DNA of 64,000 bases from Paenalcaligenes sp050487225 (GCF_050487225.1 NZ_JBKQGY010000001.1:1426001-1490000), one strand, 5' to 3'. Numbered from the stretch's first letter, positions 24,125 through 33,977 are shown. Numbers and translations are program-made. Notes: generated from the letters alone by a model not told the origin.

Positions 24125-25785
24125 AGAAAAGCCTAATCCCCCTCACCCTGTTACTCAGTGCGCTGAGTACTCCCGCCATGGCGGCTCAAGGGTCTACCAG
24201 CACATCCGCCATTGTCATGTTCCTGATCTTTATCGCCGGAACAATGGTCATTACATGGTGGGCCGCTAAACGCACACGTACCACCTCTGATTTCTATACC
24301 GCAGGTGGTGGCCTTACTGGTTTCCAAAACGGGTTGGCGATTGCCGGGGATTACCTCTCCGCAGCCTCCTTCTTGGGTATTGCCGGTATGGTGTACGTGT
24401 CCGGTTTTGACGGCATCATTTACGCCATCGGCTTTTTGTTCGGTTGGCCAGTCGTGATGTTCTTGGTGGCCGAACGTCTACGTAACTTGGGGCGCTATAA
24501 CTTTGCAGACGTAACCTCGTTCCGTTTGTCCCAAACGCCTATGCGTATTCTGGCTGCCAGCGCATCCTTACTGATCATTGCCTTGTACCTGATCGCTCAG
24601 ATGGTAGGTGCTGGTAAGTTGATCGTGCTGCTGTTCGGTCTGGACTACAACGTCGCCGTGGTTATTGTGGGCGCGCTGATGATGATTTACGTAGCCTTTG
24701 GCGGCATGACAGCCACCACATGGGTACAGATCATTAAAGCCGTACTGATGCTGTTCGGTGCCACGCTGATGACCATTCTGGTTCTGGCTGCATTTAGCTG
24801 GGATATTGATTCCATCTTGGCACGCGCTGTAGAAGTTCACCCTGATGGTGCCAAAATCTTGGCCCCTGGTTCTCAGGTAAGTAGCAACCCACTGAACGCC
24901 TTGTCGCTGGGTATTGGTCTGGCTTTCGGTACCGCAGGTTTGCCACACATCTTGATGCGCTTCTTTACCGTGGCTGATGCCAAAGAAGCGCGTAAATCTG
25001 TGATCTACGCCAGTAGCTTTATTGGTTACTTCTACCTGCTGACTTTCATCATTGGTTTTGGTGCTATTGCTCTGTTGTGGCAACACCCTGAGTACTTCAA
25101 CACCGGCCCTGATGGTAAGTTCAACATGCTGACCAACTTGATTGGCGGTACCAACATGGTAGCGGTGCACTTGGCGAACGCGGTGGGCGGTAACCTTCTG
25201 CTGGGCTTCTTGGCTGCGGTAACCTTCGCGACGATTGTGGCGGTGGTAGCAGGCTTGGCGCTGGCGGGTGCTGCAGCGATTTCCCATGACTTGTACGCCA
25301 ACGTGATTGCCAAAGGCCGTGCCACAGAGCGTGACCAGATGCGTATCTCCCGTATCTCCACCATTGTGTTGGGTGTGCTGGCGATCTTGCTGGGCATTAT
25401 CTTTGAAAACCAGAACGTGGCATTTATGGTGGGCTTGGCCTTCGCGATTGCAGCAAGTGCTAACTTCCCTGTACTGGTGCTGTCCATTTCTTGGCGCGGT
25501 TGTACCACTCGTGGTGCAACCATCGGCGGCTTCTTGGGTCTGATCGTAGCCACAGGTTGGGTAGTACTAAGCTCTACGGTTTGGGTGGATGTGTTCGGCT
25601 TCGCTACACCTATCACACCATTCCCTAACCCCGGCATTCTGTCTATCCCATTAGCCTTCATCGCTATCTGGTTCTTCTCCATAACCGACACCAGCGAACG
25701 TGCTAAGAAAGAAAAAGACGCTTTTGATGCTCTGACTGTACGCAGTCAAACCGGTATAGGTGCTTCGTCAGCTTCCCAGCACTAA
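24121..25785 (+). CDS. actP: Cation/acetate symporter ActP (SSS family)
   Basis: Sodium-solute symporter that takes up acetate and related short-chain acids. The 554-residue protein has an N-terminal signal-like helix ending in STPAMA, then about 13 membrane helices. The SSS pattern is clear: TTSDFYTAGGGLTGFQNGLAIAGDY (residues about 57-81) and AFGTAGLPHILMRFFTVADA. The pairing with DUF485 and the CrbS/CrbR-like regulators supports acetate as substrate. A terminator with a TTCG loop follows. Confidence 0.95.
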   Translation: MKKSLIPLTLLLSALSTPAMAAQGSTSTSAIVMFLIFIAGTMVITWWAAKRTRTTSDFYTAGGGLTGFQNGLAIAGDYLSAASFLGIAGMVYVSGFDGIIYAIGFLFGWPVVMFLVAERLRNLGRYNFADVTSFRLSQTPMRILAASASLLIIALYLIAQMVGAGKLIVLLFGLDYNVAVVIVGALMMIYVAFGGMTATTWVQIIKAVLMLFGATLMTILVLAAFSWDIDSILARAVEVHPDGAKILAPGSQVSSNPLNALSLGIGLAFGTAGLPHILMRFFTVADAKEARKSVIYASSFIGYFYLLTFIIGFGAIALLWQHPEYFNTGPDGKFNMLTNLIGGTNMVAVHLANAVGGNLLLGFLAAVTFATIVAVVAGLALAGAAAISHDLYANVIAKGRATERDQMRISRISTIVLGVLAILLGIIFENQNVAFMVGLAFAIAASANFPVLVLSISWRGCTTRGATIGGFLGLIVATGWVVLSSTVWVDVFGFATPITPFPNPGILSIPLAFIAIWFFSITDTSERAKKEKDAFDALTVRSQTGIGASSASQH

Positions 25786-25816
25786 TACGCCTTAAAGCAG
25801 GCATTGTGCACTGTCA

Positions 25817-25845
25817 AGCAGGGTACTTCGGTACCCTGCTTTTTT
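25817..25845 (+). terminator. Intrinsic terminator after actP
   Basis: AGCAGGGTAC and GTACCCTGCT form a perfect 10-bp stem closed by a TTCG tetraloop, followed by TTTTT. Confidence 0.95.
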
Positions 25846-25906
25846 CTGTAATCTGTTATCTTTAGTTATGCACAATACCTCAACTTCCTTATGGCAGCAC
25901 ACTGGT

Positions 25907-26566
25907 ATGAACGAACTACTTATTGCTGATGATCACCCCTTATTTCGTGAAGCTTTACGTGGTGTAGTGGCCAACCTATTTCCGGGCACTACCATTCACG
26001 AAGCGGATCGTATTTCTGCACTCTACGAACTGGTAGAGCAAACACCCGATGCCGACCTTTTGCTGCTGGATTTAAACATCCCCGGTGCAATTGGTTTTAG
26101 TGCGTTAGTGCACTTACGTGCCAACTTTCCGTCCCTACCCATTGTGGTCGTGTCTGCGCACGAAGACCCTCATCTGATTCGCCGCGCATTAGACCACGGC
26201 GCCATGGGCTACATTCCGAAGTCTGTGGACACCAGTACGCTGAGCGAAGCACTACAAGAGATTCTGAATGGTGGCTCATGGGCACCCGAGTTAGGCCATG
26301 CCATTCCTGGTATTGATGCCGATGAGAAGCATGCCGCAGCCCAGCTACGTGAACTGACTCCGCAACAATTTAGAGTCTTACAGATGGTGGGTACAGGCCA
26401 GCTCAATAAACAAATTGCGCATGAGCTGGGCGTATCAGAAGCCACCATCAAAGCACACATGACAGCTATCTTGCGCAAGCTAGGTGCATCGAATAGAACA
26501 CAAGCCGTATTGATTGCCAACAAGCTGGGCTTGCAAGAGAAAGAACAGTCTTTGATGAGCGAATAA
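25907..26566 (+). CDS. crbR: LuxR/NarL-type response regulator (CrbR-like)
   Basis: A response regulator with a receiver domain (about 1-120) and a LuxR helix-turn-helix (about 150-215). The acidic pocket is in LLIADDHPLF, the phospho-acceptor Asp in LLLDLNIPGA, and the switch Lys in GYIPKSVD. The HTH reads LNKQIAHELGVSEATIKAHM. The start at 25907 matches the family N-terminus; an in-frame ATG at 25868 adds 13 unlikely residues. Neither start has a good SD. CrbR (ErdR) proteins activate acetyl-CoA synthetase and actP in Vibrio and Pseudomonas. The location between actP and a CrbS-type kinase argues for the same role. Confidence 0.85.
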   Translation: MNELLIADDHPLFREALRGVVANLFPGTTIHEADRISALYELVEQTPDADLLLLDLNIPGAIGFSALVHLRANFPSLPIVVVSAHEDPHLIRRALDHGAMGYIPKSVDTSTLSEALQEILNGGSWAPELGHAIPGIDADEKHAAAQLRELTPQQFRVLQMVGTGQLNKQIAHELGVSEATIKAHMTAILRKLGASNRTQAVLIANKLGLQEKEQSLMSE

Positions 26567-26604
26567 AGCCACGTACCTGATTCACAGGTACGCCGCTTTA
26601 TCGT

Positions 26605-29600
26605 TTACGACGCCGTTACGCGCCCCATTTGAGCCGACAAGAAAGCCCGTAGTGATGCGGGTTTTACCGGCTTGGTCAATACGGGATAGCCTTTTTGCTT
26701 CGCTGCCGTCTTAAGCTCATCACTCCCATCCGCTGTCAGCAACACACCAGGAATACCTGGCGCTTCGTTGCTAAGCACTTCCAGAGCCTCTAAGCCATTG
26801 AGCCTATCGTGCAAATGGTAGTCTGCTAATAGCACATGCGGTTCTTGAGCCATGCACTCCAGCGCTTGATCCACGGTAGTCGCCATAATGCCGTGTACTC
26901 CCCAGCGGCTTAGTAGCTCTTCCATACCCGAAATAATATCGGGGTCATTGTCTAAACAGAGTACACGTAGCCCTTTCAACGGCTGACTCGCACTGCCTTC
27001 GGACACTACGGTTTGCGCTTGCGGAGCAGGCGCTTCAGCCCGTGGTACTGAAATAGCAAATACACTGCCTTTGCCCACCTCAGAAGCCGCATCCAAACCA
27101 TGCCCCAACAACAACGAGATACGTTGGCAAATGGATAGGCCTAACCCCAAGCCCCTGCCATCCCAATCGAAAGGCTGTTCATAACGGTGGAATTCCGCAT
27201 AGATTTGCTTCACGTGCTGGGGAGGAATCCCTTGCCCGGAATCCCATACTTGAAACACCACTGCATCACCACGACATCTGGCCCCCACTAAAATACGACC
27301 CTCTTTGGTGTAGCGTAAGGCATTCGCCAAGAAGTTTTGTAATACCCGACGTAATAAACGTGGATCACTACGTACATACACATTAGGGGCATGCACACGC
27401 AGTTTTAATCCTCTACGCAACGCCATGGGTGCGTATTGATCCGCCAAGTGATTCAGAAGTTTGGTGACATTAATCACCTCAATCTCGGGTTTCAGTACAC
27501 CGGCATCTAACCTAGAAATATCCAATAAGCCCTCTAGCAAATCCTCAGCCGTGCGTAACGCGGTATCAATACGCTCAGCCAAACGCGGCATTTCATCTAC
27601 TTCATCGGTTTCGCGCAAGGCGGACGCAAACAAACGCGCCGCATTAATAGGTTGCAATACATCATGGCTCACGGCCGTCAGGAAGCGGGTACGGGATTCT
27701 TGCGCTGTCTCGGCTTCACGTGTGCGCTCTGCTACACGCTGCTCTAGAGTTTCATTAATGTCGCGCAGTTCACGCTCTACTTTCACGTAATGTGAAATAT
27801 CGCTGTAGCTGGTCACATAACCGCCACCCGGTAATGGACGGCCCCGCAACTCTATGACCTTGTCGTTCAGCGTGCGTTGGCTCACATAAGACGAACCGTT
27901 ACGCATAAAGGTGATGCGCCGTTGTATGGCTTCATCCATATCATGCGTACCGCCGCTCATCTTGCCCCGCTCAGCATTAAAGCGCAACAAATCCTCTACG
28001 GGTCGGCCCACATACAGCATCCCGACAGGAAATCGGAACAACTGCTGATAGTTTTGATTCCACGCCACTAAACGCATTTGCGCATCAACCACGCTCACCG
28101 CTTGGTCAATATTTTCTAGCGTACTCATTAAAATATCGCGATTAAAGCGTAACGCTTGGCCAGCCTCGTCCAAAACGGCCACTACGGTGGCGAGTTCCAT
28201 CCCTGAACCTCGTAACGCACTGGTAATGGCCAACCTCGCCGACGCCGCCCCCACCACTGCAGCTAAGAGTAGTTCGGTGAAATGCACCCACTCACTGTCG
28301 GCACGTAAGTCGGTCGACAAGGTTTGGTTGCGTTGCAAAGCGCGGTCTCTAAAGGCACGATTTGCCATTTTTTCGCCCGTGATACGCTCTGCCAACAGCA
28401 GCAAATCGTTCACCAACAAGTTACCGTATTGCTGAGCCGCCAGTTTTTGGCGTTGCGCATAAGGGTCTAAAAAAGGCTCAGCACGCAAGCGTTCACCCAA
28501 GCCTGGTCTACGACGTAAAGACACCCACAGGAAGGCACTCACATTACAGAACAGCGACCAGAAGGTGCCGTGGGTAAGTGGATCCCAATCACCAAAGCCA
28601 AACAACTGAGTAGGACGCAACCAGCTTAAGCCCCACGGTCCTTCGTACAGCCATCTATCGCTAAACCATCCTGCTTCGGTCAGTACCGGCAAAAATAAGG
28701 TGTAGGTCCAGAAAGCAAAGCCCAGAATCAACCCTGCCTCTACCCCCTGCCTACTTGCACCACGCCAATACAAACCACCAATCAAACTCGGAGCAAACTG
28801 CGCCACCGCAGCAAAGGCCAACAAGCCGTAGGCGGCTAATGCTGTATCTGTATTGCTCAGCATGTAATACCCATAGGCGGCTCCAGCCAAGCCCATGATC
28901 GCCAACCTACGAATCCACAACACGGTTGAGGCCACGTTACCCTGCTCGTATTGCACCCACCCACGGCGCAGCATCAGTGGCATCACCAAGTCATTACTGA
29001 TCATGGTAGCCAACGCCACACTGGTCACAATCACCATCCCTGTAGCGGCAGAGAACCCGCCTATGTACACCATCAATGCCAAACCTAACTGGTTTTCAGA
29101 CAGTGGCAACAGCAACATAAAACTATCAGGATCCATACCATCTGCCCCCAACATGCTCGCCCCCACTGCAGCTATAGGCAGTACCATCAAGCTGATAATG
29201 ACTAGGTACGCACCGAACAACCACCGTGCACGGCGTATGTCTGAGACGTCACCACATTCCACAATAGCCACGTGAAACTGACGCGGTAAACAGAGTATGG
29301 CGGCAAAGGCCAACAAGGTTTGCCCCACAAACCCTACGGGTGGCGCATTCACCAACAACTCATGAATCGCATCATTCATATTCAGGTCATTGCCGCCAAA
29401 CCAACTGACCGCAAACAACCCCACAGCTAACAGCGCGACTAGCTTCACCAGTGACTCAAATGCCACTGCCAGCATTAGGCCCGGACGGTGCTCAGTCGCA
29501 TCCACCTGACGGGTACCAAATAAAATAGAAAATAGCGCCATTAAAATGGCCACATACAAAGCTGGATCGCCCAACATGCTGGTGTACATGTCAGTGCCGG

Positions 29601-30036
29601 TCAGTACGCGTAAGCTCAGCGCTACCGCTTTGTACTGCAACGCCAAGTAGGGCACTGCCGCCACCGTAGCAATAAAGGCAACCAGCGCTGCCAAGCGTTG
29701 AGAACGCCCGAAGCGGCTAGCGATAAAGTCAGCAATGGAAACCGTGTTTTGTGACTGTGCCACCAAGGCCAAACGTTCAACGATGCGCCAACCAAAAAGC
29801 AGCATGAGCATGGGGCCTAAGTAGATAGGCAAGAAACCCACGCCATAGCGCATTGCCGAGCCTACCGCGCCATAGAACGTCCATGACGAGCAGTACACGG
29901 CCAAGGCAAAGCTGTAGACCACTGGCCGTAGCCAGGGTCGTTGTGGGTATAGTGGACGGCGATCCCCAATCCACGCAATGGCAAATAACAACGCCGCATA
30001 TACCAGCGACGCTAAGACCACCCATGCAGGTTCCAT
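26605..30036 (-). CDS. crbS: SLC5-linked hybrid sensor histidine kinase (CrbS-like)
   Basis: A 1143-residue kinase with a full sodium-solute-symporter-like membrane domain (about 1-480, about 13 helices, WTFYGAVGSAMRYGVGF), a linker resembling the STAC domain, a PAS domain (about 640-760), a HisKA box with phospho-acceptor His in TAVSHDVLQPINAARL, an ATPase domain (RRVLQNFLANALRYT and GRGLGLGLSICQR), and a C-terminal receiver (LCLDNDPDI, Asp in LLADYHLHD). This is the CrbS/MxtR layout, which signals acetate or short-chain acid availability to CrbR. The real start is the ATG at 30036, with AGGAGA upstream. Convergent with crbR, 38 nt apart. Confidence 0.92.
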   Translation of the reverse strand: MEPAWVVLASLVYAALLFAIAWIGDRRPLYPQRPWLRPVVYSFALAVYCSSWTFYGAVGSAMRYGVGFLPIYLGPMLMLLFGWRIVERLALVAQSQNTVSIADFIASRFGRSQRLAALVAFIATVAAVPYLALQYKAVALSLRVLTGTDMYTSMLGDPALYVAILMALFSILFGTRQVDATEHRPGLMLAVAFESLVKLVALLAVGLFAVSWFGGNDLNMNDAIHELLVNAPPVGFVGQTLLAFAAILCLPRQFHVAIVECGDVSDIRRARWLFGAYLVIISLMVLPIAAVGASMLGADGMDPDSFMLLLPLSENQLGLALMVYIGGFSAATGMVIVTSVALATMISNDLVMPLMLRRGWVQYEQGNVASTVLWIRRLAIMGLAGAAYGYYMLSNTDTALAAYGLLAFAAVAQFAPSLIGGLYWRGASRQGVEAGLILGFAFWTYTLFLPVLTEAGWFSDRWLYEGPWGLSWLRPTQLFGFGDWDPLTHGTFWSLFCNVSAFLWVSLRRRPGLGERLRAEPFLDPYAQRQKLAAQQYGNLLVNDLLLLAERITGEKMANRAFRDRALQRNQTLSTDLRADSEWVHFTELLLAAVVGAASARLAITSALRGSGMELATVVAVLDEAGQALRFNRDILMSTLENIDQAVSVVDAQMRLVAWNQNYQQLFRFPVGMLYVGRPVEDLLRFNAERGKMSGGTHDMDEAIQRRITFMRNGSSYVSQRTLNDKVIELRGRPLPGGGYVTSYSDISHYVKVERELRDINETLEQRVAERTREAETAQESRTRFLTAVSHDVLQPINAARLFASALRETDEVDEMPRLAERIDTALRTAEDLLEGLLDISRLDAGVLKPEIEVINVTKLLNHLADQYAPMALRRGLKLRVHAPNVYVRSDPRLLRRVLQNFLANALRYTKEGRILVGARCRGDAVVFQVWDSGQGIPPQHVKQIYAEFHRYEQPFDWDGRGLGLGLSICQRISLLLGHGLDAASEVGKGSVFAISVPRAEAPAPQAQTVVSEGSASQPLKGLRVLCLDNDPDIISGMEELLSRWGVHGIMATTVDQALECMAQEPHVLLADYHLHDRLNGLEALEVLSNEAPGIPGVLLTADGSDELKTAAKQKGYPVLTKPVKPASLRAFLSAQMGRVTAS

Positions 30037-30123
30037 CAAACTTGTCTCCTACTTTGGTATTAGTTGTTCTCAGGATCCAAAGTGAACGGCAATAATAGTG
30101 CTATACAGCTAGGGGGTTATATC

Positions 30124-32043
30124 ATGCACCACCACGCACCGGACTCCATCCCCTCCTCGTTATCTGAGGAGCAACAATTTATTATTCAGGCTCTACGGCC
30201 TCATGCACCTTTTAACCAAATGCAGCCGCCTCATCTGCACTACTTGGTTGCGCACTGTACTCAACACGACTTCACACCCGGTAGTATTGTACTTTCCCCC
30301 GAAATGGGTCAAGTTCAGCACTGGTTTTTGCTCATAGAGGGTACCATTTGCGCCCAGCGTTCCGCCACCCCTGATGACCAGACATTTTACTTGGGCAGTG
30401 GCGATAGTTTCCCCTTAGTCGCTTTGCAGGAAGAACGCGCCACACGTACTCACTATATTGCACAAAGCCCCTGCAGTTGCGTACTGCTTTCTCGTGATGC
30501 CTTTAACCACCTACTGGAACAGTCAGATCCTTTTAGACTGTTTATGCGCGAAGGCAGCGCCATGCTGCTGGACAAACTACGCAAGCAGGCGCGCTTATAC
30601 CACTGGCAAGAACAACACCCTGACACCAGCCTAAACACCCCGCTGGCACATTTTGTACAACGTGTCCCCATCACTTGCACAACAGAGCACAGCTTGGGTG
30701 ATGTGGTGGGGTTAATGCATGAGCACAATGTCAGCAGTGTCGCAATTACCAATGCCGCACAACAGCTACTCGGGATTTTTACGCTTAGAGACCTACGACG
30801 TGTATTTAGTCAAAACCTGGCTGAACGCGATCAGCCTATTGGCCAATTAATGACACTGGACCCGTATCACCTAAGCCCTAGGCATACGGCTTACGATGCC
30901 GCTATGCTGATGATTCAGCACAATATTGGCCACCTCTGTGTCTGCGATAACCAGAAGCTAGTAGGCGTGCTATCTGAACGTGACCTATTTGATTTACAGC
31001 GTATTAATTTGGTGCAACTTTCCCGTGCATTACGTCACGCTGAAAACCTGCAAGATCTGCGCCAACTACGCCAACGTATCCCCCGTCTTGTGCAAGCCAT
31101 GTTGGCCAATGAAGCCAGCGCTCCACAAGTCACGCATTTAATTACGCAACTCAACGATCACAGCACCCTGCGCATCATTGAGCTGATACTGGCCGACTCC
31201 CCCCCAGCTCTGCCGATTTTTTGCTGGCTGTCCTTTGGCAGTGAAGGACGTCACGAGCAAACGCTGCTCACAGACCAAGACAACGGCTTGATGTTCTATA
31301 CGCCTGAAGGCATGACAGCCGATGACTGCAGACAAGCGCTGTTGCCCGTTGCCAGACGTATCAATGAAGCGCTGGACAGTTGCGGGCTGACACTTTGCAC
31401 CGGCAACATTATGGCCAGCAATCCAGAGCTATGCTTATCGGCAGAAGAATGGCTGCATAAGTTTCGTCACATCATTTTGCAGCCGGATCCTGAGCACCTA
31501 TTACAAGGCAGCATTTTCTTTGACTTGCGTGTGCTGTGGGGAGATCAAACCGGCGTTGACGCCCTATTACCCGAACTGTTAGCACTGATTGCTGACAGCC
31601 CCCAATTTCAGCGCATGATGGCCAACAATGCTCTGCGTTACCGTTTACCACTGCAAAACCCGCTGCAACGGCTAGGCCGCCTCCTGCAAGCGCACGAACC
31701 TAACGTAGACCTAAAAGCGGGTGCGCTGAGCCCCTTTGTGGATAGCGTACGTATTTTTGCGTTAAGTAATGGCATCAGTGAAGCCTCTACCCTAGAACGA
31801 CTGCATCAACTGGGCGAGCACGGCATCTTCACCACAGATGATGCAAATGCTTTTCATGATGCCTACAGCTATCTACAATTGTTACGCTTACAGCTGCATC
31901 TGCGCCAAACGCAGCAGAATCAGCCTCTCAACAATCAGCTCCCCACCGCCGAGCTGAATCCTCTTGAGCGCCGCATGTTGCGAGAGTCCCTGCGTCAAGC
32001 CAAACACTTGCAGGATTTACTCCGCCATCGCTATCAGCTATAA
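30124..32043 (+). CDS. cNMP-binding/CBS/DUF294 nucleotidyltransferase-type signalling protein
   Basis: A 639-residue soluble protein with a cyclic-nucleotide-binding-like domain (about 25-150), two CBS repeats (about 180-300, including HNVSSVAITNAAQQLLGIFTL shortened to HNVSSVAITNA and HNIGHLCVCDNQKLVGVLSE), a DUF294 GlnD-like nucleotidyltransferase domain (FGSEGRHEQTLLTDQDNGL, with the GS and DxD residues) and a C-terminal DUF294_C helical domain. The start at 30124 follows GGGGG; a longer frame begins at 30064. Such genes accompany actP in many proteobacteria. The target and the adenylyl donor reaction are not established. It is divergent from crbS with an 87-nt gap. Confidence 0.85.
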   Translation: MHHHAPDSIPSSLSEEQQFIIQALRPHAPFNQMQPPHLHYLVAHCTQHDFTPGSIVLSPEMGQVQHWFLLIEGTICAQRSATPDDQTFYLGSGDSFPLVALQEERATRTHYIAQSPCSCVLLSRDAFNHLLEQSDPFRLFMREGSAMLLDKLRKQARLYHWQEQHPDTSLNTPLAHFVQRVPITCTTEHSLGDVVGLMHEHNVSSVAITNAAQQLLGIFTLRDLRRVFSQNLAERDQPIGQLMTLDPYHLSPRHTAYDAAMLMIQHNIGHLCVCDNQKLVGVLSERDLFDLQRINLVQLSRALRHAENLQDLRQLRQRIPRLVQAMLANEASAPQVTHLITQLNDHSTLRIIELILADSPPALPIFCWLSFGSEGRHEQTLLTDQDNGLMFYTPEGMTADDCRQALLPVARRINEALDSCGLTLCTGNIMASNPELCLSAEEWLHKFRHIILQPDPEHLLQGSIFFDLRVLWGDQTGVDALLPELLALIADSPQFQRMMANNALRYRLPLQNPLQRLGRLLQAHEPNVDLKAGALSPFVDSVRIFALSNGISEASTLERLHQLGEHGIFTTDDANAFHDAYSYLQLLRLQLHLRQTQQNQPLNNQLPTAELNPLERRMLRESLRQAKHLQDLLRHRYQL

Positions 32044-32078
32044 AAAAAACAGGCACTCTAACTAAAGGTGTATTTACG

Positions 32079-32110
32079 AAAGCGCAAATTCGCTTTAAAA
32101 CAGAATTTGC
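32079..32110 (+). other. Overlapping inverted repeats upstream of the ATP-sulfurylase-like gene
   Basis: AAAGCG/CGCTTT (32079-32084, 32091-32096) and GCAAATTC/GAATTTGC (32084-32091, 32103-32110) are both perfect and cannot form at once. They lie about 105 nt before the gene's start in an AT-rich stretch. They may be an operator or an RNA switch. Confidence 0.4.
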
Positions 32111-32213
32111 TTTTGATTATTTTCAAACCACATTGTGTCCACGGCCTAGCCGCCACACATTACAAAAGAACCGCTTTGCTGGTGTAAACCAGACGAAGCA
32201 GTCAGGAGGAAAC

Positions 32214-33920
32214 ATGGAGAAGACACTGAATTTCGATCGCTATCCACAACAGCCACACGGTGGAAAGCTGGTTAATCAGGTAGTACCCGCAGACAAAGTA
32301 AAAGCCGAAATTGAACGTGCACGTACCTTGCCGTCCATTCGTGTTGACCTGGAAGCAGTGATCACCATCGAAATGATCACCACCGGTGTGCTATCACCCA
32401 ATAAAGGCTTCATGAATGAAGACGACTATAAGTCCGTTCTAGAGTCTGGCCGTTTGGCAAATGGTGTGATCTGGCCTGTACCTCTTAGCTTTGCCCCCAC
32501 CGGAGAGCGCAACAAAGAAATCATCAAAAGCTTGTCAGTAGGGAGTGAAGTAGCCCTGACTGATAGCCACAATGAGCCTGTTGCTATCCTCAGCATCGAA
32601 GATATTTTCGATTACGACAAAGAAGAACGTGCTCGCCAACTGTTTGGCACCACTGACCGCAACCACCCCGGCGTAGACTCGATTTACCGCCGCATGGGTG
32701 ATGTGTCGCTGGGTGGTACTTTGCACTTGCTGCAACGTGTGGACTGGGGCCCGTTTGAAAAACTGCGCCGCGAGCCTAAAGACACTTGGCACCTGTTCTA
32801 TGAAGAGAAAAAATTCAACTCAGTTGCTGGTTTTATTACAGGCGCTAACCCACTGCATCGTGGTCATGAGTACATTCACCGCAATGCGCTAGAAGGCGTA
32901 GACGGCTTGTTCTTGCAACCGCTGGTTGAAATGGCAAAACGCGAGTACGTACGCCACGAATACCGCATGCTGGCCTACCGTAATGTGCTGGATACGTACT
33001 ATCCTAAAGACCGTGCAATCTTGTCACCACTGCGTGTGACCTACATTTTTGCCGGCCCACGCGAAACCATTTTGCACGCCCTGATCATGAAAAACTACGG
33101 GTGTACCCACGCCCTGATTGGTCGTGACCACGCCGGTATTGGTAGCTACTACGACAAGTACGCCAGCCACAGTATTTTCGATCAATTCAGCCCCAAAGAA
33201 ATGGGCATTGATGTACGCCTGTTCCACGAGGTGTTCTACTGCACACGCTGTGCCAGCCACGCTACCAGCGAAACCTGCCCACACGATGATCGCTTCAAGC
33301 TGACTATTTCGGGTACAGGCATTCGCGAGATGCTACGTTACGGCATCATGCCACCTAAAGAGATTTGCCGTCCTGAGTCGGTATTGTCTGCAATGCAGGG
33401 TGTTCAACCTAAAGGGTTGGGCGAGGATGGCGAAGCCATTCAACCAGTGAGCAAAGTGATTCAGGGAATGTTCCCGTACTACACCAAGTACACCCGTTTG
33501 GGCGGTATGCTGCGTAAAGAACCTCTGGATCCAGCAACACTGACAGTACGTGACTTGGAAATTGCCAGCCACGATGCTCGTCACCATGCAGGCGATGTCT
33601 ACACTGGCGTATACACCGAATACACCGCGGTAGTGGATCACAACCGTAGTATGCAGCCATCGTGGGTCGAAGACGCTCGCCAAGCACTGCGCTTCCAACA
33701 AGAACGCATTATCAGTGACTTGGAAGAGAAACTGGAACAAGCCCCAGACGAGGCATCCGACGAGTTCATGTACCAAGACAAGAAGGAAGTAGAGCGCGAG
33801 CTGGAATCCGCACGTAATCTGCTGGGGGATATTCCTTCTGTCATTTGCCGTGAACGACTGGAAACTCGCACGTGGAACGTACTGCCATACAAACGCTATC
33901 GCGGGGCAGACAAAGAGTAA
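32214..33920 (+). CDS. sat: ATP-sulfurylase-like protein with C-terminal extension
   Basis: A 568-residue homologue of single-subunit ATP sulfurylase (sulfate + ATP to APS + PPi, or the reverse in sulfur oxidisers). The N-terminal PUA-like domain is clear (PHGGKLVNQVV, ITIEMITTGVLSPNKGFMNE), as are the catalytic HxxH in NPLHRGHEY, GRDHAGIGSYYDKY, and the zinc motif CTRCASHATSETCPH. Two features are odd. The usual QTRN before the HxxH is replaced by TGAN, losing the Gln and Arg that bind sulfate. About 150 charged residues follow the normal end (about 400); they lack a Walker A, so they are not an APS kinase. AGGAGG precedes the ATG at 32214. No cys, apr or sox genes lie nearby. Confidence 0.85.
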   Translation: MEKTLNFDRYPQQPHGGKLVNQVVPADKVKAEIERARTLPSIRVDLEAVITIEMITTGVLSPNKGFMNEDDYKSVLESGRLANGVIWPVPLSFAPTGERNKEIIKSLSVGSEVALTDSHNEPVAILSIEDIFDYDKEERARQLFGTTDRNHPGVDSIYRRMGDVSLGGTLHLLQRVDWGPFEKLRREPKDTWHLFYEEKKFNSVAGFITGANPLHRGHEYIHRNALEGVDGLFLQPLVEMAKREYVRHEYRMLAYRNVLDTYYPKDRAILSPLRVTYIFAGPRETILHALIMKNYGCTHALIGRDHAGIGSYYDKYASHSIFDQFSPKEMGIDVRLFHEVFYCTRCASHATSETCPHDDRFKLTISGTGIREMLRYGIMPPKEICRPESVLSAMQGVQPKGLGEDGEAIQPVSKVIQGMFPYYTKYTRLGGMLRKEPLDPATLTVRDLEIASHDARHHAGDVYTGVYTEYTAVVDHNRSMQPSWVEDARQALRFQQERIISDLEEKLEQAPDEASDEFMYQDKKEVERELESARNLLGDIPSVICRERLETRTWNVLPYKRYRGADKE

Positions 33921-33947
33921 CGCTAAAGTTCTACGACTTGCCACTCT

Positions 33948-33977
33948 ACCGCCATGCTTTTGCATGGCGGTTTTTTT
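33948..33977 (+). terminator. Intrinsic terminator after the ATP-sulfurylase-like gene
   Basis: ACCGCCATGC pairs with GCATGGCGGT around a 4-nt loop and is followed by TTTTTT. Confidence 0.93.

Noticed and set aside
24568..25287. 239-codon minus-strand frame within actP
   Set aside because: Antisense to a certain gene and Gln/His-rich, with no plausible start or family.
32214..33920. APS kinase domain fused to the ATP-sulfurylase-like protein
   Set aside because: The C-terminal extension has no Walker A or APS kinase motifs.
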